Shown: positions 1 through 7,444 of the stretch, in pieces | Position numbering within the stretch: the stretch's first letter is position 1 | How the letters are laid out: each line of letters starts with the position of its first letter | NCBI RefSeq assembly: GCF_002705925.1 | Contig: NZ_NKRE01000001.1 | Span: 4,853,650-4,907,608 of the forward strand | Length of the DNA: 53,959 bases | Reading direction: 5' to 3' | Source: Mycobacterium ostraviense | GTDB lineage: Bacteria > Actinomycetota > Actinomycetes > Mycobacteriales > Mycobacteriaceae | Made by a program: the position numbers and the translations under genes | Notes under the pieces: model-generated | Database searches by the model: none | What the model was told of the DNA's origin: nothing | What the model saw: only the letters and a program-made list of their open reading frames with translations

Positions 1-91
1 GATACGGCACCGGCATCCGATCCTCACGCACCCACGCATACGCCGTCTGCGGATGCACACCCACCGACCGCGCCCACGCCGCCAACTTCAC
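1..91 (-). CDS. IS607-type serine recombinase (TnpA), N-terminal fragment
   Basis: The reverse strand reads from a GTG at 91 off the window edge and gives about 30 residues beginning MKLAAWARSVGVHPQTAYAW. This is the MerR-like DNA-binding start typical of IS607-family serine recombinases: a helix-turn-helix with VHPQTAYxWVREDRMPVP. The catalytic serine domain would lie outside the window. The gene stands next to a truncated flavoprotein gene, which suggests the element inserted there. The contig probably breaks here because the element is multicopy. The family call rests on a short stretch but the pattern is distinctive. Confidence 0.7.
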   Translation of the reverse strand, partial: MKLAAWARSVGVHPQTAYAWVREDRMPVPY

Positions 92-101
92 ACCGGCTAA
101 T

Positions 102-133
102 CAAACATACATTCACTCACAAACACGTACATT
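102..133. repeat. Imperfect direct repeats at presumed IS607-type element end
   Basis: CAAACATACATT (102-113) and CAAACACGTACATT (120-133) form an imperfect direct repeat with an 18-base period. It lies between the recombinase start codon (91) and the truncated flavoprotein coding sequence. Short repeats near the ends are expected as recombinase-binding sites of IS607 elements. The exact element boundary is not visible; it probably lies at about 134-145. Confidence 0.4.
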
Positions 134-1203
134 TACGCGCGTCTTGCCGAACAATTCGCAACCCTTGGCAAAGTGGTGTGCCCCGGTGTCGATGAAGCAG
201 TGACCCCGACCCGAGAGGGTGGCGCTGTCGTCGGTCTGGCCCAGGTAGTTCAGCACGTTGGTGGCGGCGGCTGCTGCGCCGTTCTTCGCGAAGATCGCCG
301 CTTTGGGCAGGGGCTTACCCCACGGGCAGGTGATCGCTGTGATGTCACCGACCGCCCATATCCCCGAGTGTTGTGTCTGCATGGTGGCCGGGTCGACTGC
401 GATCCACCCCGGTTCACCGAGGGTGATCGCGGGCTGATGCGACGGAACGAACACCAGCAGATCGAAATCGACGCTCTGGCCATCCTGGAAATGGATTGTC
501 CGGCCGCCTGGATCGATGCGATCGACGGTCTGTTCGCAATAGACGTCGATGCCTTCAGGATTCAGCAGGCCGACGAGTTCGGGACCGGCGTCGGGACCTG
601 CCGACGGCATCGGTTGCTGCTCCGGGGTACAAATCGAGATCTGAGTCGCGGCACGGGTTCCGTTCTCACGCAACAAGTCTGCGGCCAACAGAGCCCCCTC
701 ATACGGGGCCACCGGGCATCGGTACGGCTGCGAGGTGATCAGGAACACCAGCTTGCCTCCGGCGAATACCGACAGCGCGCGGTGTGCGGACGCTGCCGCT
801 GCTGTGGCGTAATAGTGGACGGCCGAGCCGCTGGCGACCGCTTCCGGCAATCCGGGGATCATCTCGATAGCGATGCGTGATCCCGCTGCGAGCGCGTTTG
901 CTTCATAACCGATTTCGGAAATGTCGGCCAATGCGACCGTCTTGGCATCGGGATCCACACCGGTGACCCTGGCGGTGATGGTGGTGATCCCGGACAACGC
1001 TTCAACGGTGGAAAGGATCGGGACGCTGTCCTAGTCGCGCCATCCCCGCATGACCCACGGCAAGGTGAATCCAAGGAAGTGCGAAAAGTCTTCATCGATG
1101 AGGGTGATGTCCAGATCCGTTACCGGCGTTGCGGATCGGCGGATCTCGTCGACACGCTGAGTCCACCGATCCCGGCGCCGACGATGACCAGTTTCTTGCT
1201 CAC
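113..1203 (-). pseudogene. FAD-dependent oxidoreductase (sulfide:quinone oxidoreductase-like, Rv0331 type), decayed
   Basis: A GTG at 1203, preceded by a GAAAGG ribosome site, starts a dinucleotide-binding motif (KKLVIVGAGIGGL). A frameshift near 1150-1156 moves the reading frame to DLDITLIDEDFSHFLGFTLPWVMRGWR. An in-frame TAG at 1031-1033 then interrupts it, and the same frame resumes and runs to 113. The long remaining part has the second FAD motif (GIWAVGDITAI) and the family's PYRCPVAPYEGA and KPLPKAA segments. The family's C-terminal tail is missing where the IS607-type end begins. Three lesions (frameshift, stop, 3' truncation) make this a pseudogene. Relatives are membrane-associated flavoproteins acting on sulfide or quinones. 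The substrate here is unknown. Confidence 0.75.
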
Positions 1204-1474
1204 TGTTGATGCCTTTCATTCTCGCCAGACAGTGGATAGCGGGTTGGCTCAGGCGGCCGTCATTACGCGCTCGCCGGCCCCAGCGTTCCGGTGAAGCTCC
1301 CTTCCGCGGGTGAACCTCACGATCGAGGTTGGATATTTCAGCTGAAAACTTCGACAGCCCAATACTTTCGGTTACGCAGCTGCGGATTAGGGCGTCGGCT
1401 GGCGGCTCGACGGCCCCGTCGGATCGAGGCGACCGCTCGTAGTCTTCAGAATGTCGAATGCAGTTGACAATAAA

Positions 1475-1504
1475 ATAGTAGAAGGCGGCAAGTGATACTG
1501 TCAA
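1475..1504 (-). promoter_or_regulatory. SigA-type promoter bracketed by an inverted repeat
   Basis: On the minus strand a perfect -35 TTGACA (1499-1504) and a -10 TACTAT (1475-1480) are 18 bases apart and point towards the flavoprotein pseudogene. GTTGACA and TGTCAAC (1463-1469 and 1499-1505) form a perfect 7-base inverted repeat that brackets the promoter, as an operator would. The start codon is about 260 bases downstream, so the leader would be long. A 12-base palindrome TTTCAGCTGAAA (1336-1347) lies inside it. Confidence 0.45.
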
Positions 1505-1526
1505 CCATAGTTGTCTAATACGGACA

Positions 1527-1554
1527 GGCGGGACCGGGCGCGCGCGGTCCCGCC
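1527..1554 (-). terminator. Hairpin terminator downstream of the small membrane protein gene
   Basis: GGCGGGACCG (1527-1536) and CGGTCCCGCC (1545-1554) form a perfect 10-bp stem around an 8-base GC loop. It lies about 70 bases past the stop of the minus-strand gene at 1626. There is no U-tract, as is common for mycobacterial stem-only terminators. Confidence 0.5.
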
Positions 1555-1625
1555 CATTACGGCGGCCGGCGGTGCTCAGACATGGCCGCACCGCGCTGAC
1601 CCGGGGTGGGTCTCGACCGGTGCGG

Positions 1626-1862
1626 CTAGTGCAAGTGCAGGGCAAGCGCCAGTGCCACTACCACGAACAGCAGCACAAAAAGCGCGACGACGACAAGGCT
1701 GACGAGCGCCGCAGGGGTGATTCTTCGCCGGGGCCGGGGTTGTGGCTCCGACACCCCCGCAGTTTGCGCCGAGTCCGGCGGCGTGGAGCCGGGCGTGACA
1801 CCTCCGCCGGGTTCGAGGGCCGGGGTTCTCGCCGGATCGGGATCCGGGGGCAGCGCGGTCAT
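1626..1862 (-). CDS. Small proline-rich membrane protein, unknown function
   Basis: A 78-residue protein has a proline-rich, low-complexity N-terminal half (about residues 1-46), then an RPRRR positive patch, then one strongly hydrophobic helix (about 52-75, ALVSLVVVALFVLLFVVVALALAL). A GGGAGG ribosome site about 11 bases upstream supports the ATG at 1862. The layout suggests a single-pass membrane protein with a cytoplasmic proline-rich tail. I do not recognise a family. It is alone on its strand and is followed by a hairpin terminator. Confidence 0.6.
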   Translation of the reverse strand: MTALPPDPDPARTPALEPGGGVTPGSTPPDSAQTAGVSEPQPRPRRRITPAALVSLVVVALFVLLFVVVALALALHLH

Positions 1863-2421
1863 GGGTTTGTGGCCTCCCTCGCGGCTCAGGCATGGTAACT
1901 GGCAACCAGGTCATTGGTGGGTACCCCGTCGAAGCGATGTCACACGGTCCATGCGTTGCCCGGTGGGCCGCAGGTTGCCGGTAAGGGCGACGGCGTTGTC
2001 GGCTTACCGCTCGGCTCGTCTGCGGTGGCTTGTGGGTGGCGAAGTCGCCTTGCACCCGGCTGCTGCAGATGGCGAACCGTCAACCGTGGGAAACCTCACA
2101 CCGTCTGCCACCACGGCCCAAAATGCCAGCGCCTCACCGGATTTTCCGCTGCCGGAGCTCTCACGAATCTCCGTGAGTCCCAAGGCGATCCGGGCCAAGA
2201 CCAAGACGGCCGCAGTGCGACGCCGGAATTGCCGAACCGATGTGTCCACCGTCGGCATTCGACCGGCGACAGGTTTCACAGCCACAGCACCGGGCCCCGA
2301 GCGATCTAATTAGATGTACTATCGGTCGGTCGGATCTGCGGCGTAACGCGTCGCCATGCCGCGTTTCAACAGATGCCAACGGCAGCGCCGCCGCTTGGGT
2401 CCGCAACATAAGGAGTGGTCG
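1863..2421. other. Intergenic stretch, no convincing gene
   Basis: About 560 bases between divergent genes. Open frames exist on both strands (for example 2004-2285 minus) but none shows a ribosome site plus a recognisable or compositionally plausible protein. An AT-rich patch near 2308-2322 (ctaattagatgtactat) could hold the promoter for the secreted protein at 2422. Confidence 0.4.
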
Positions 2422-2916
2422 ATGAACGGGATAGTGGCTTCGGGTGTCCGCGGCACAATGACGAAAATTGCACTGGTCGCGGCGCTTGTCGCGACGCCCA
2501 TGGCGGGTGTGACGGTGCCGGCGAACGCAACTCCCGGCTCCGGTCGCACGCTCGCCCCGCCGGTTCTGCTCGACGATCCCAACCCTGGCGATCCTTCCGG
2601 CGCGGACGCTCCCACCAGCCCCAATGATCCGCGATGCATCCAGATGCCGTTGGACCCGATATGCCACGGTGGCCCGTATTACCAGGGTCCCCCCACCGGC
2701 CCCGACGATCCGCAGTGCGCCAGGATGCCCGGCGATGGGGTGTGCGCCGGGGGTCCGTATGCCCCCAAGCCCATGGAGCCGGTGGCCCCACCGATGGACA
2801 CGGACCCACCGCCCGAGGCCCCGCGGGTCGACGCGCCACAGCTGCCCGAGGCCCCGCACATCGATGCACCACAGATGCCCGAGATGCACTTCCCGTCGGC
2901 ACCCGGTCACATTTAG
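2422..2916 (+). CDS. Secreted proline-rich protein with internal repeats
   Basis: A 164-residue protein starts at the ATG at 2422, which follows an AAGGAG ribosome site. A longer frame upstream is not supported. Residues 1-35 form a signal peptide (TMTKIALVAALVATPMAGVTVPANA) with likely cleavage at ANA. The mature part has two copies of a cysteine-containing unit, DPRCIQMPLDPICHGGPY and DPQCARMPGDGVCAGGPY. A tail of repeated PEAPxxDAPQxPE follows. Four cysteines may form disulfides outside the cell. The family resembles short proline-rich exported mycobacterial proteins of unknown role. Confidence 0.7.
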   Translation: MNGIVASGVRGTMTKIALVAALVATPMAGVTVPANATPGSGRTLAPPVLLDDPNPGDPSGADAPTSPNDPRCIQMPLDPICHGGPYYQGPPTGPDDPQCARMPGDGVCAGGPYAPKPMEPVAPPMDTDPPPEAPRVDAPQLPEAPHIDAPQMPEMHFPSAPGHI

Positions 2917-3123
2917 CGGGCAATGCTTTCGGCCGCGATGGCGGCTGCGACGCACCCGGCACTGACGCAGACCGGCAGGTGCTCGCATTGCCGGCCGGTC
3001 TGGCGCCGAATCCCCCTGAGCGCCAGCGCCTTCAGCGCACCAATCAGGGGTCGGCGGCTTGGAACTCGAGCCTCGACCGATTCCTGCCCTGCGGCGGGCT
3101 GGTGTCTGCAGCGTTGCCCGGCG

Positions 3124-3843
3124 TCAGGCGGCGATGCGTTCCGCCGCCGCCTGATCGAAGCGATCCAGCACCGTCTCGGCAACCAGATGGTGTGCACCCA
3201 AAGGCGCTGTGATCGGAATGCCGGCGCGATCCGCGTAGCTGTGCACCCGGTCGGTCAGCACGCCCGGCGCGAGGAACCACGACGCGATCGCCAGCCGGCG
3301 GGCGCCGCGGCCGAGCAACTCGTCGACGGCGATGGGCAGCGAATCGGGCGCGGTGGCGAAGGCGATTGTGGCCCCGGCCCATCGGGTGCCGGCGGCCAGC
3401 TTCGACGCTACCGCCGCGGTGCGGGCGTTGGCCGAAGCACTCGACGACCCGATTGCCACCACCAGCACACCGAGGGCGTCATCGCGGCGCGAAGCCCCGA
3501 GCTCCGCCAGCCGCTGGTGCAACACCGTCACCAACCGGTCGTCCTCGCCGAGCACATCGGCCCGCCGGACCGTGTTAGTGCGCCCAAAGGCGACAGAGCC
3601 GGCAATCTGGCGGGGGATGTCGACGCGGGCGTGGTACGCGTCGGCCAGCAGCAGGGGAGTGACGATGGCGTCGGCAGCACACTCCCGGAGCACTTCGGCC
3701 AGGCTCGGCGGATTGTGTTCGCAGAACGCCACCTGCACGTCAACGCCCGGCCGCAGGCCAGCCAGGCGGTCTGCCACCGCCCGCGCATTGGCCGCCGACC
3801 GAGGATCCGCGCTGCCGTGCGCGGTCAGGACGAGTGTCGTCAC
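3124..3843 (-). CDS. che1: Sirohydrochlorin chelatase, CbiX/Che1 type
   Basis: A 239-residue protein has two CbiX-like halves. The first starts TTLVLTAHGSADPRS with the metal-binding His9. The second holds AIGSSSASANARTAA and IASWFLAPGVLTDRV. It should insert ferrous iron into sirohydrochlorin to make siroheme, the cofactor of the sulfite reductase in the same operon. The GTG start at 3843 overlaps the cysH stop (GTGA), which signals translational coupling. A longer in-frame extension upstream would run into cysH and is rejected. Order and length match Rv2393 next to cysH and nirA as I recall them. Confidence 0.85.
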   Translation of the reverse strand: MTTLVLTAHGSADPRSAANARAVADRLAGLRPGVDVQVAFCEHNPPSLAEVLRECAADAIVTPLLLADAYHARVDIPRQIAGSVAFGRTNTVRRADVLGEDDRLVTVLHQRLAELGASRRDDALGVLVVAIGSSSASANARTAAVASKLAAGTRWAGATIAFATAPDSLPIAVDELLGRGARRLAIASWFLAPGVLTDRVHSYADRAGIPITAPLGAHHLVAETVLDRFDQAAAERIAA

Positions 3844-4583
3844 GATGCGTGCAGCCCGCATTCGGTCTTGGTCAGCCCTTGCCAACGGCCGCTGCGCGGG
3901 TCGGCGCCGTCACTCGGCTTGGCTGTGCATGGGGCGCAGCCGATCGACGGATAGCCTTCGTACACAAGGGGATTCACCAGCACGTCGTGTTCGGTGATGT
4001 AGTCCTGCATATCCTGGTCGGTCCAGGCGGCCAGCGGATTGACCTTCACCAGTTTGAACGCTTCGTCGAAGCTGATCAGCGGGGCGTTGGCGCGGGTCGC
4101 TGCCTCGACCCGGCGCAGTCCGGTCACCCAGGCCGAATAGCCGCGAAGGGTCTTGCCCAGCGGGACGACCTTTCGCAGCCGGCAGCACTCGCCCGGGTCG
4201 CGGGCGAACAGGTCCTTGCCCAGTAATTCGTCTTGTTCGCCGACCGAATGCTCCGGAGTGACATTGAGGACCCGGACGTCGTAGACGGATTCGATCGCAT
4301 CGCGGGTGCCGATGGTCTCCGCGAAGTGGTATCCGGTGTCCAGGAAAATCACCGGCACGCCCGGCCGCACCTTGGCGGCCAGATCGACCAGCACGGCGTC
4401 GGCCATGTTGGAAGCGACCACATAGTTGCAGGTTGCCCGGCCGCGGGGTCCGTTGACGCCGCCGAAGGTTTCATCGGTCCAGCGCAGCAGTTCGGTGGCG
4501 CTGGCGCCGTCGAGTTCGGCTGCAGCGCGCGCCGCCAACTCCCGCAGCTCCGATTCGGTCGGTTTAGTTGCCGGGGAAGTCAT
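3840..4583 (-). CDS. cysH: Adenosine 5'-phosphosulfate (APS) reductase
   Basis: A 247-residue member of the PAPS-reductase fold. It reduces activated sulfate to sulfite using thioredoxin. The pairs Cys133-Cys134 (ECCRLRK) and Cys216/Cys219 (GCAPC) are the four ligands of the [4Fe-4S] cluster that separates APS reductases from PAPS reductases. Cys242 in the C-terminal ECGLH motif is the catalytic residue. The ATG at 4583 overlaps the sirA stop (ATGA), and the stop overlaps the che1 start, so the three genes are tightly coupled. Sulfite made here is the substrate of the upstream-encoded sulfite reductase. Confidence 0.92.
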   Translation of the reverse strand: MTSPATKPTESELRELAARAAAELDGASATELLRWTDETFGGVNGPRGRATCNYVVASNMADAVLVDLAAKVRPGVPVIFLDTGYHFAETIGTRDAIESVYDVRVLNVTPEHSVGEQDELLGKDLFARDPGECCRLRKVVPLGKTLRGYSAWVTGLRRVEAATRANAPLISFDEAFKLVKVNPLAAWTDQDMQDYITEHDVLVNPLVYEGYPSIGCAPCTAKPSDGADPRSGRWQGLTKTECGLHAS

Positions 4584-6247
4584 CGCAGGTCGTCCTCCTC
4601 GGCCCGAATCGCCCACTGCGCGAAGCGTTCGCCGTCGGCTCGATGTTTGATGAAGTTGCGCACCACCCGCTCGATGTAGTCGCCCAGCTCGTCGCTGGTG
4701 ACCTTGTGCTGACGCAGTTTGCGGCCGAAACCACTGTCCAGGCCGAGGCTTCCGCCCAGGTGCACCTGGAAGCCCTCCACCGAACCGCCATGACCGTCGT
4801 CGACCATCTGCCCTTTGAACCCGATGTCGGCGACTTGGATTCGCGCACACGAGTTCGGGCAGCCGTTGATGTTGACCGTGATCGGTACGTCAAGTGCGGA
4901 GTTGATGTCTTCCAGCCTGCGCTCCAGTTCGGGCGCCAATGACTGTGCCCGGACCCGGGTTTCGGCGAAGGACAGCTTGCAGAACTCAATTCCGCTACAC
5001 GCCATCAGATTACGGCGCCAGCGCGACGGGCTGGACTGGAGACCCAGCGCCTCCAGGCCGGCGACGGTGGCGTCGAGCGAGGCGTCGGGTATGTCGAGGA
5101 TGACCAGCTTCTGGTACGGCGTGAACCGGATCCGATCCGACCCGGCCCGCTCGGCCAGCTCCGCCGCCGCCGACAAGATGGTGCCGGACACCCGTCCGGC
5201 GATAGGTGCGACTCCGACGGCGTTGCGGCCGTTTTTGAGCCGTTGCACCCCGACGTGGTCGATCGGATGCTTGATCGGCTCGGGGGCCGGACCGTCGATG
5301 AGGGGACGCTTGAGGTATTCGGTTTCGAGCACCTGCCGGAATTTCTCGATACCCCAGTCCTTGATCAGGAACTTGAGCCGCGCCTTGGAGCGCAGCCTCC
5401 GGTAGCCGTAATCACGGAACACCGAGGTCACTGCCGCCCACACCTCGGGCACCTCTTCCAACGGCACCCAGGCACCGACCCGCTGGGCCAGCATCGGGTT
5501 GGTCGACAGCCCGCCGCCGACCCACAGGTCCAGTCCCGGCCCGTGGTCGGGATGGTTGACACCGATGAACGCGACATCGTTGATCTCGTGCGCGACGTCC
5601 TGCAGGCCCGAGATGGCGGTCTTGTACTTGCGCGGCAGGTCGGCGAAGTCGGGCTGGCCGATGTAGCGGCGCACGATTTCGTCGATCGCCCAGGTCGGGT
5701 CGAGCACCTCGTCCAGCGATTCACCGGCCAGCGGTGAGCCCAAGATCACGCGCGGGCAGTCACCGCAGGCTTCGGCGGTCTGCAGTCCGACCGCGTCCAG
5801 CCGCCGCCAGATTTCGGGGACGTTTTCCACTTCAATCCAGTGGTATTGCAGGTTCTCCCGATCGGAGATGTCGGCGGTGTCCCTGGCGAATTCGGTCGAA
5901 ATCTGGCCCAGGGTGCGCAGCGCCGCCGTCGAGATGGCGCCGCCGTCGCAGCGAACCCGCATCATGAAGTACTTGGCCTCGAGCTTCTCGATGTTCTCGT
6001 CACCGGTCCAGGAGCCGTCGTAGCCCTGTTCACGTTGGGTGTACAGGCCCCACCAGCGGAACCGCCCGCGCAGGTCGTCCTTGTCGATGCTATCGAATCC
6101 GCTTTGGGCGTAGCTGTTTTCGATACGTTGCCGGACGTCGAGCGGGTTGCCCGCCTTTTTCAGCTCTTCATTGGCGTTGAGTGGCTCCCGATCTCCCAGC
6201 GCCCATTGGCCCTCGTTGCGGGGCTTGGCGGGACGGGTTGTGGTCAT
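4580..6247 (-). CDS. sirA: Ferredoxin-dependent sulfite reductase
   Basis: A 555-residue nitrite/sulfite reductase that reduces sulfite to sulfide with six electrons. Two ferredoxin-like half-domains flank siroheme-binding segments. The [4Fe-4S]/siroheme cysteines are in CSGIEFC (about 416-422) and CPNSC (about 461-465). The text matches M. tuberculosis NirA (Rv2391) almost residue by residue in memory. The ATG at 6247 follows AAGGAG with 8-base spacing, so the longer frame starting at 6271 is rejected. It is first in the sirA-cysH-che1 operon. A cysteine-rich leader ORF ends 116 bases upstream and probably senses cysteine supply. Also named nirA. Confidence 0.93.
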   Translation of the reverse strand: MTTTRPAKPRNEGQWALGDREPLNANEELKKAGNPLDVRQRIENSYAQSGFDSIDKDDLRGRFRWWGLYTQREQGYDGSWTGDENIEKLEAKYFMMRVRCDGGAISTAALRTLGQISTEFARDTADISDRENLQYHWIEVENVPEIWRRLDAVGLQTAEACGDCPRVILGSPLAGESLDEVLDPTWAIDEIVRRYIGQPDFADLPRKYKTAISGLQDVAHEINDVAFIGVNHPDHGPGLDLWVGGGLSTNPMLAQRVGAWVPLEEVPEVWAAVTSVFRDYGYRRLRSKARLKFLIKDWGIEKFRQVLETEYLKRPLIDGPAPEPIKHPIDHVGVQRLKNGRNAVGVAPIAGRVSGTILSAAAELAERAGSDRIRFTPYQKLVILDIPDASLDATVAGLEALGLQSSPSRWRRNLMACSGIEFCKLSFAETRVRAQSLAPELERRLEDINSALDVPITVNINGCPNSCARIQVADIGFKGQMVDDGHGGSVEGFQVHLGGSLGLDSGFGRKLRQHKVTSDELGDYIERVVRNFIKHRADGERFAQWAIRAEEDDLR

Positions 6248-6363
6248 TGGGCCGTTCTCCTTCGCGAACATTGCCGACCTTGGCGCGCGGAAACCACCGA
6301 TTCTTACGGGGAGGCGCAGATCCGGTGGCCAGCTGGAGGTACAGGTGGGCTGGGTCTACGACG

Positions 6364-6456
6364 TCAAGGCCGACAGCAACAGCTGCAGACGCGCTTGAGG
6401 TCGATGTGCCGACGCACTACCAGCGCAAGAAGCGGGGTCGAATGGGCGACGGTCAC
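6364..6456 (-). CDS. Cys-rich leader peptide of the sulfur operon (Ms4527A-like)
   Basis: A 30-residue ORF on the minus strand ends RRHIDLKRVCSCCCRP and has four cysteine codons within five positions just before the stop. A shorter version could start at the GTG at 6417. The longer GTG at 6456 lies six bases after a -10-like CAGAAT, which fits leaderless translation. Polycysteine leader peptides are known in mycobacteria as cysteine-responsive attenuators, and the NCBI name Ms4527A refers to the ORF before M. smegmatis sirA. Scarce cysteine would stall ribosomes here and expose the sirA ribosome site. The intervening 116 bases contain CCUCC runs able to pair with its AAGGAG (inference). Confidence 0.75.
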   Translation of the reverse strand: MTVAHSTPLLALVVRRHIDLKRVCSCCCRP

Positions 6457-6462
6457 ACCGAC

Positions 6463-6468
6463 ATTCTG
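6463..6468 (-). promoter_or_regulatory. -10 element for leaderless sulfur-operon transcript
   Basis: CAGAAT on the minus strand lies six bases before the GTG at 6456. This spacing would place the transcription start at the leader peptide's start codon. No clear -35 is visible. Confidence 0.35.
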
Positions 6469-6470
6469 CC

Positions 6471-7406
6471 ATGGCCCGCAGCCGGCCGTGCGACCAGGTC
6501 CGATTTGTTCTCACCGTGAGCAAAATCTGGGGGCAATCCCGGCTGGATGGGGGAGGAGCGTGGCTGCGGCGCCCTGGTCGGGAGGTCGACCGGGCGATCG
6601 CCGCCAAAACGTTATTTGGCCGCGCTAGAAACTGTTGCGCTAAGAAAATAATTGTCGCCTTCGTTTCCGGATTAGGGGTTGTACGGGTCGGAGCACGTGG
6701 TCGGGCATATCAAGCGCTCGCTGCCCAAGCGTCGGCATTTCATGTTGTCCAGAATCTCGCCGCGAGTGCGGGCTCCTATGCCAGTGCCGAGGCCGCTAAT
6801 CCCGCACAGAGCATGCTGAATGCGATCAACGCGCCCAGCTTGGCACTGCCGGGCCGTCCGCTGATCGGCAACGGCGCCGACGGAGCCCCTGGCACCGGGG
6901 CAAATGGCGGGCCCGGCGGCGTATTGATCGGAAATGGCGGCGCGGGCGGCTCTGGCGGAACCGGCCAAAACGGCGGAAATGGCGGGCCGGCAGGGTTATT
7001 CGGCAACGGCGGCGCCGGCGGTAACGGCGGAATCGGCAATACCACAAACGGTGGCAAGGGCGGGGCCGGCGGTGCCGGCGGATTGTTTGGCTCCGGCGGT
7101 GCCGGCGGAAACGGCGGGCTGTCAATACTTTTCGACGGCGGCCAGGGCGGGGTGGGCGGCGCTGCGGGAATCGTCGGCAGCGGCGGAGCAGGCGGCGCCG
7201 GCGGATTTTTCGGTGTGGGTGGCGCCGGCGGCCAGGGCGCACCTGGCGCGACTGGGGGCGACGGCGGCCGCGGCGGCGACGCCGTCGTCATCGGCAACGG
7301 CGGCAACGCTGGTAACGGCGGCCTGGGCCCACCCAACGGTAACGGTGGCCTGGGCGGCGCTGGCGGGTCGTTGCTGGGCCAGCCGGGTCTGACGGGCACC
7401 GGGTAG
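6471..7406 (+). pseudogene. PE_PGRS family gene with defective PE domain
   Basis: The PGRS part (about 6850-7406) is a run of GGAGG/GGNGG-type glycine-alanine repeats after the conserved linker GRPLIGNGADG. Only the second half of the PE domain is recognisable (AYQALAAQASAFHVVQNLAASAGSYASAEAANPAQS, from about 6705). The usual MSFVIAAPE start and about 50 following residues are missing. A possible remnant (VAFVSG) lies just before the surviving part, so an internal deletion is likely. PE domains guide export by type VII secretion, so this product would probably not be exported. The frame stays open upstream to 6471 but that part has no PE similarity. It could still be expressed as an odd variant. 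Confidence 0.6.
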
Positions 7407-7444
7407 GCGGCGCGGCGCACCGGCACGCCGTGCGAAGATTTGGC

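Noticed and set aside
1031..1645. 204-codon minus-strand ORF
   Set aside because: Only its last 50 codons belong to the flavoprotein frame; the rest is upstream non-coding sequence containing the promoter.
2004..2285. 93-codon minus-strand ORF between the two small exported/membrane protein genes
   Set aside because: No ribosome site, no recognised family and a composition compatible with chance in GC-rich DNA.
2161..2988. 275-codon minus-strand ORF opposite the secreted protein
   Set aside because: It is rich in Arg/His/Gly in the pattern of an antisense frame; the plus-strand gene has a signal peptide and a ribosome site.
6850..7400. Possible tandem-repeat or CRISPR-like array
   Set aside because: The repetition is the PGRS coding pattern GGNGGC. 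Units are irregular, in frame and have no unique spacers.
6776..7426. Long proline-rich ORF on the minus strand
   Set aside because: It is the complement of the glycine-alanine PGRS repeat; high GC keeps the antisense frame open. No ribosome site.
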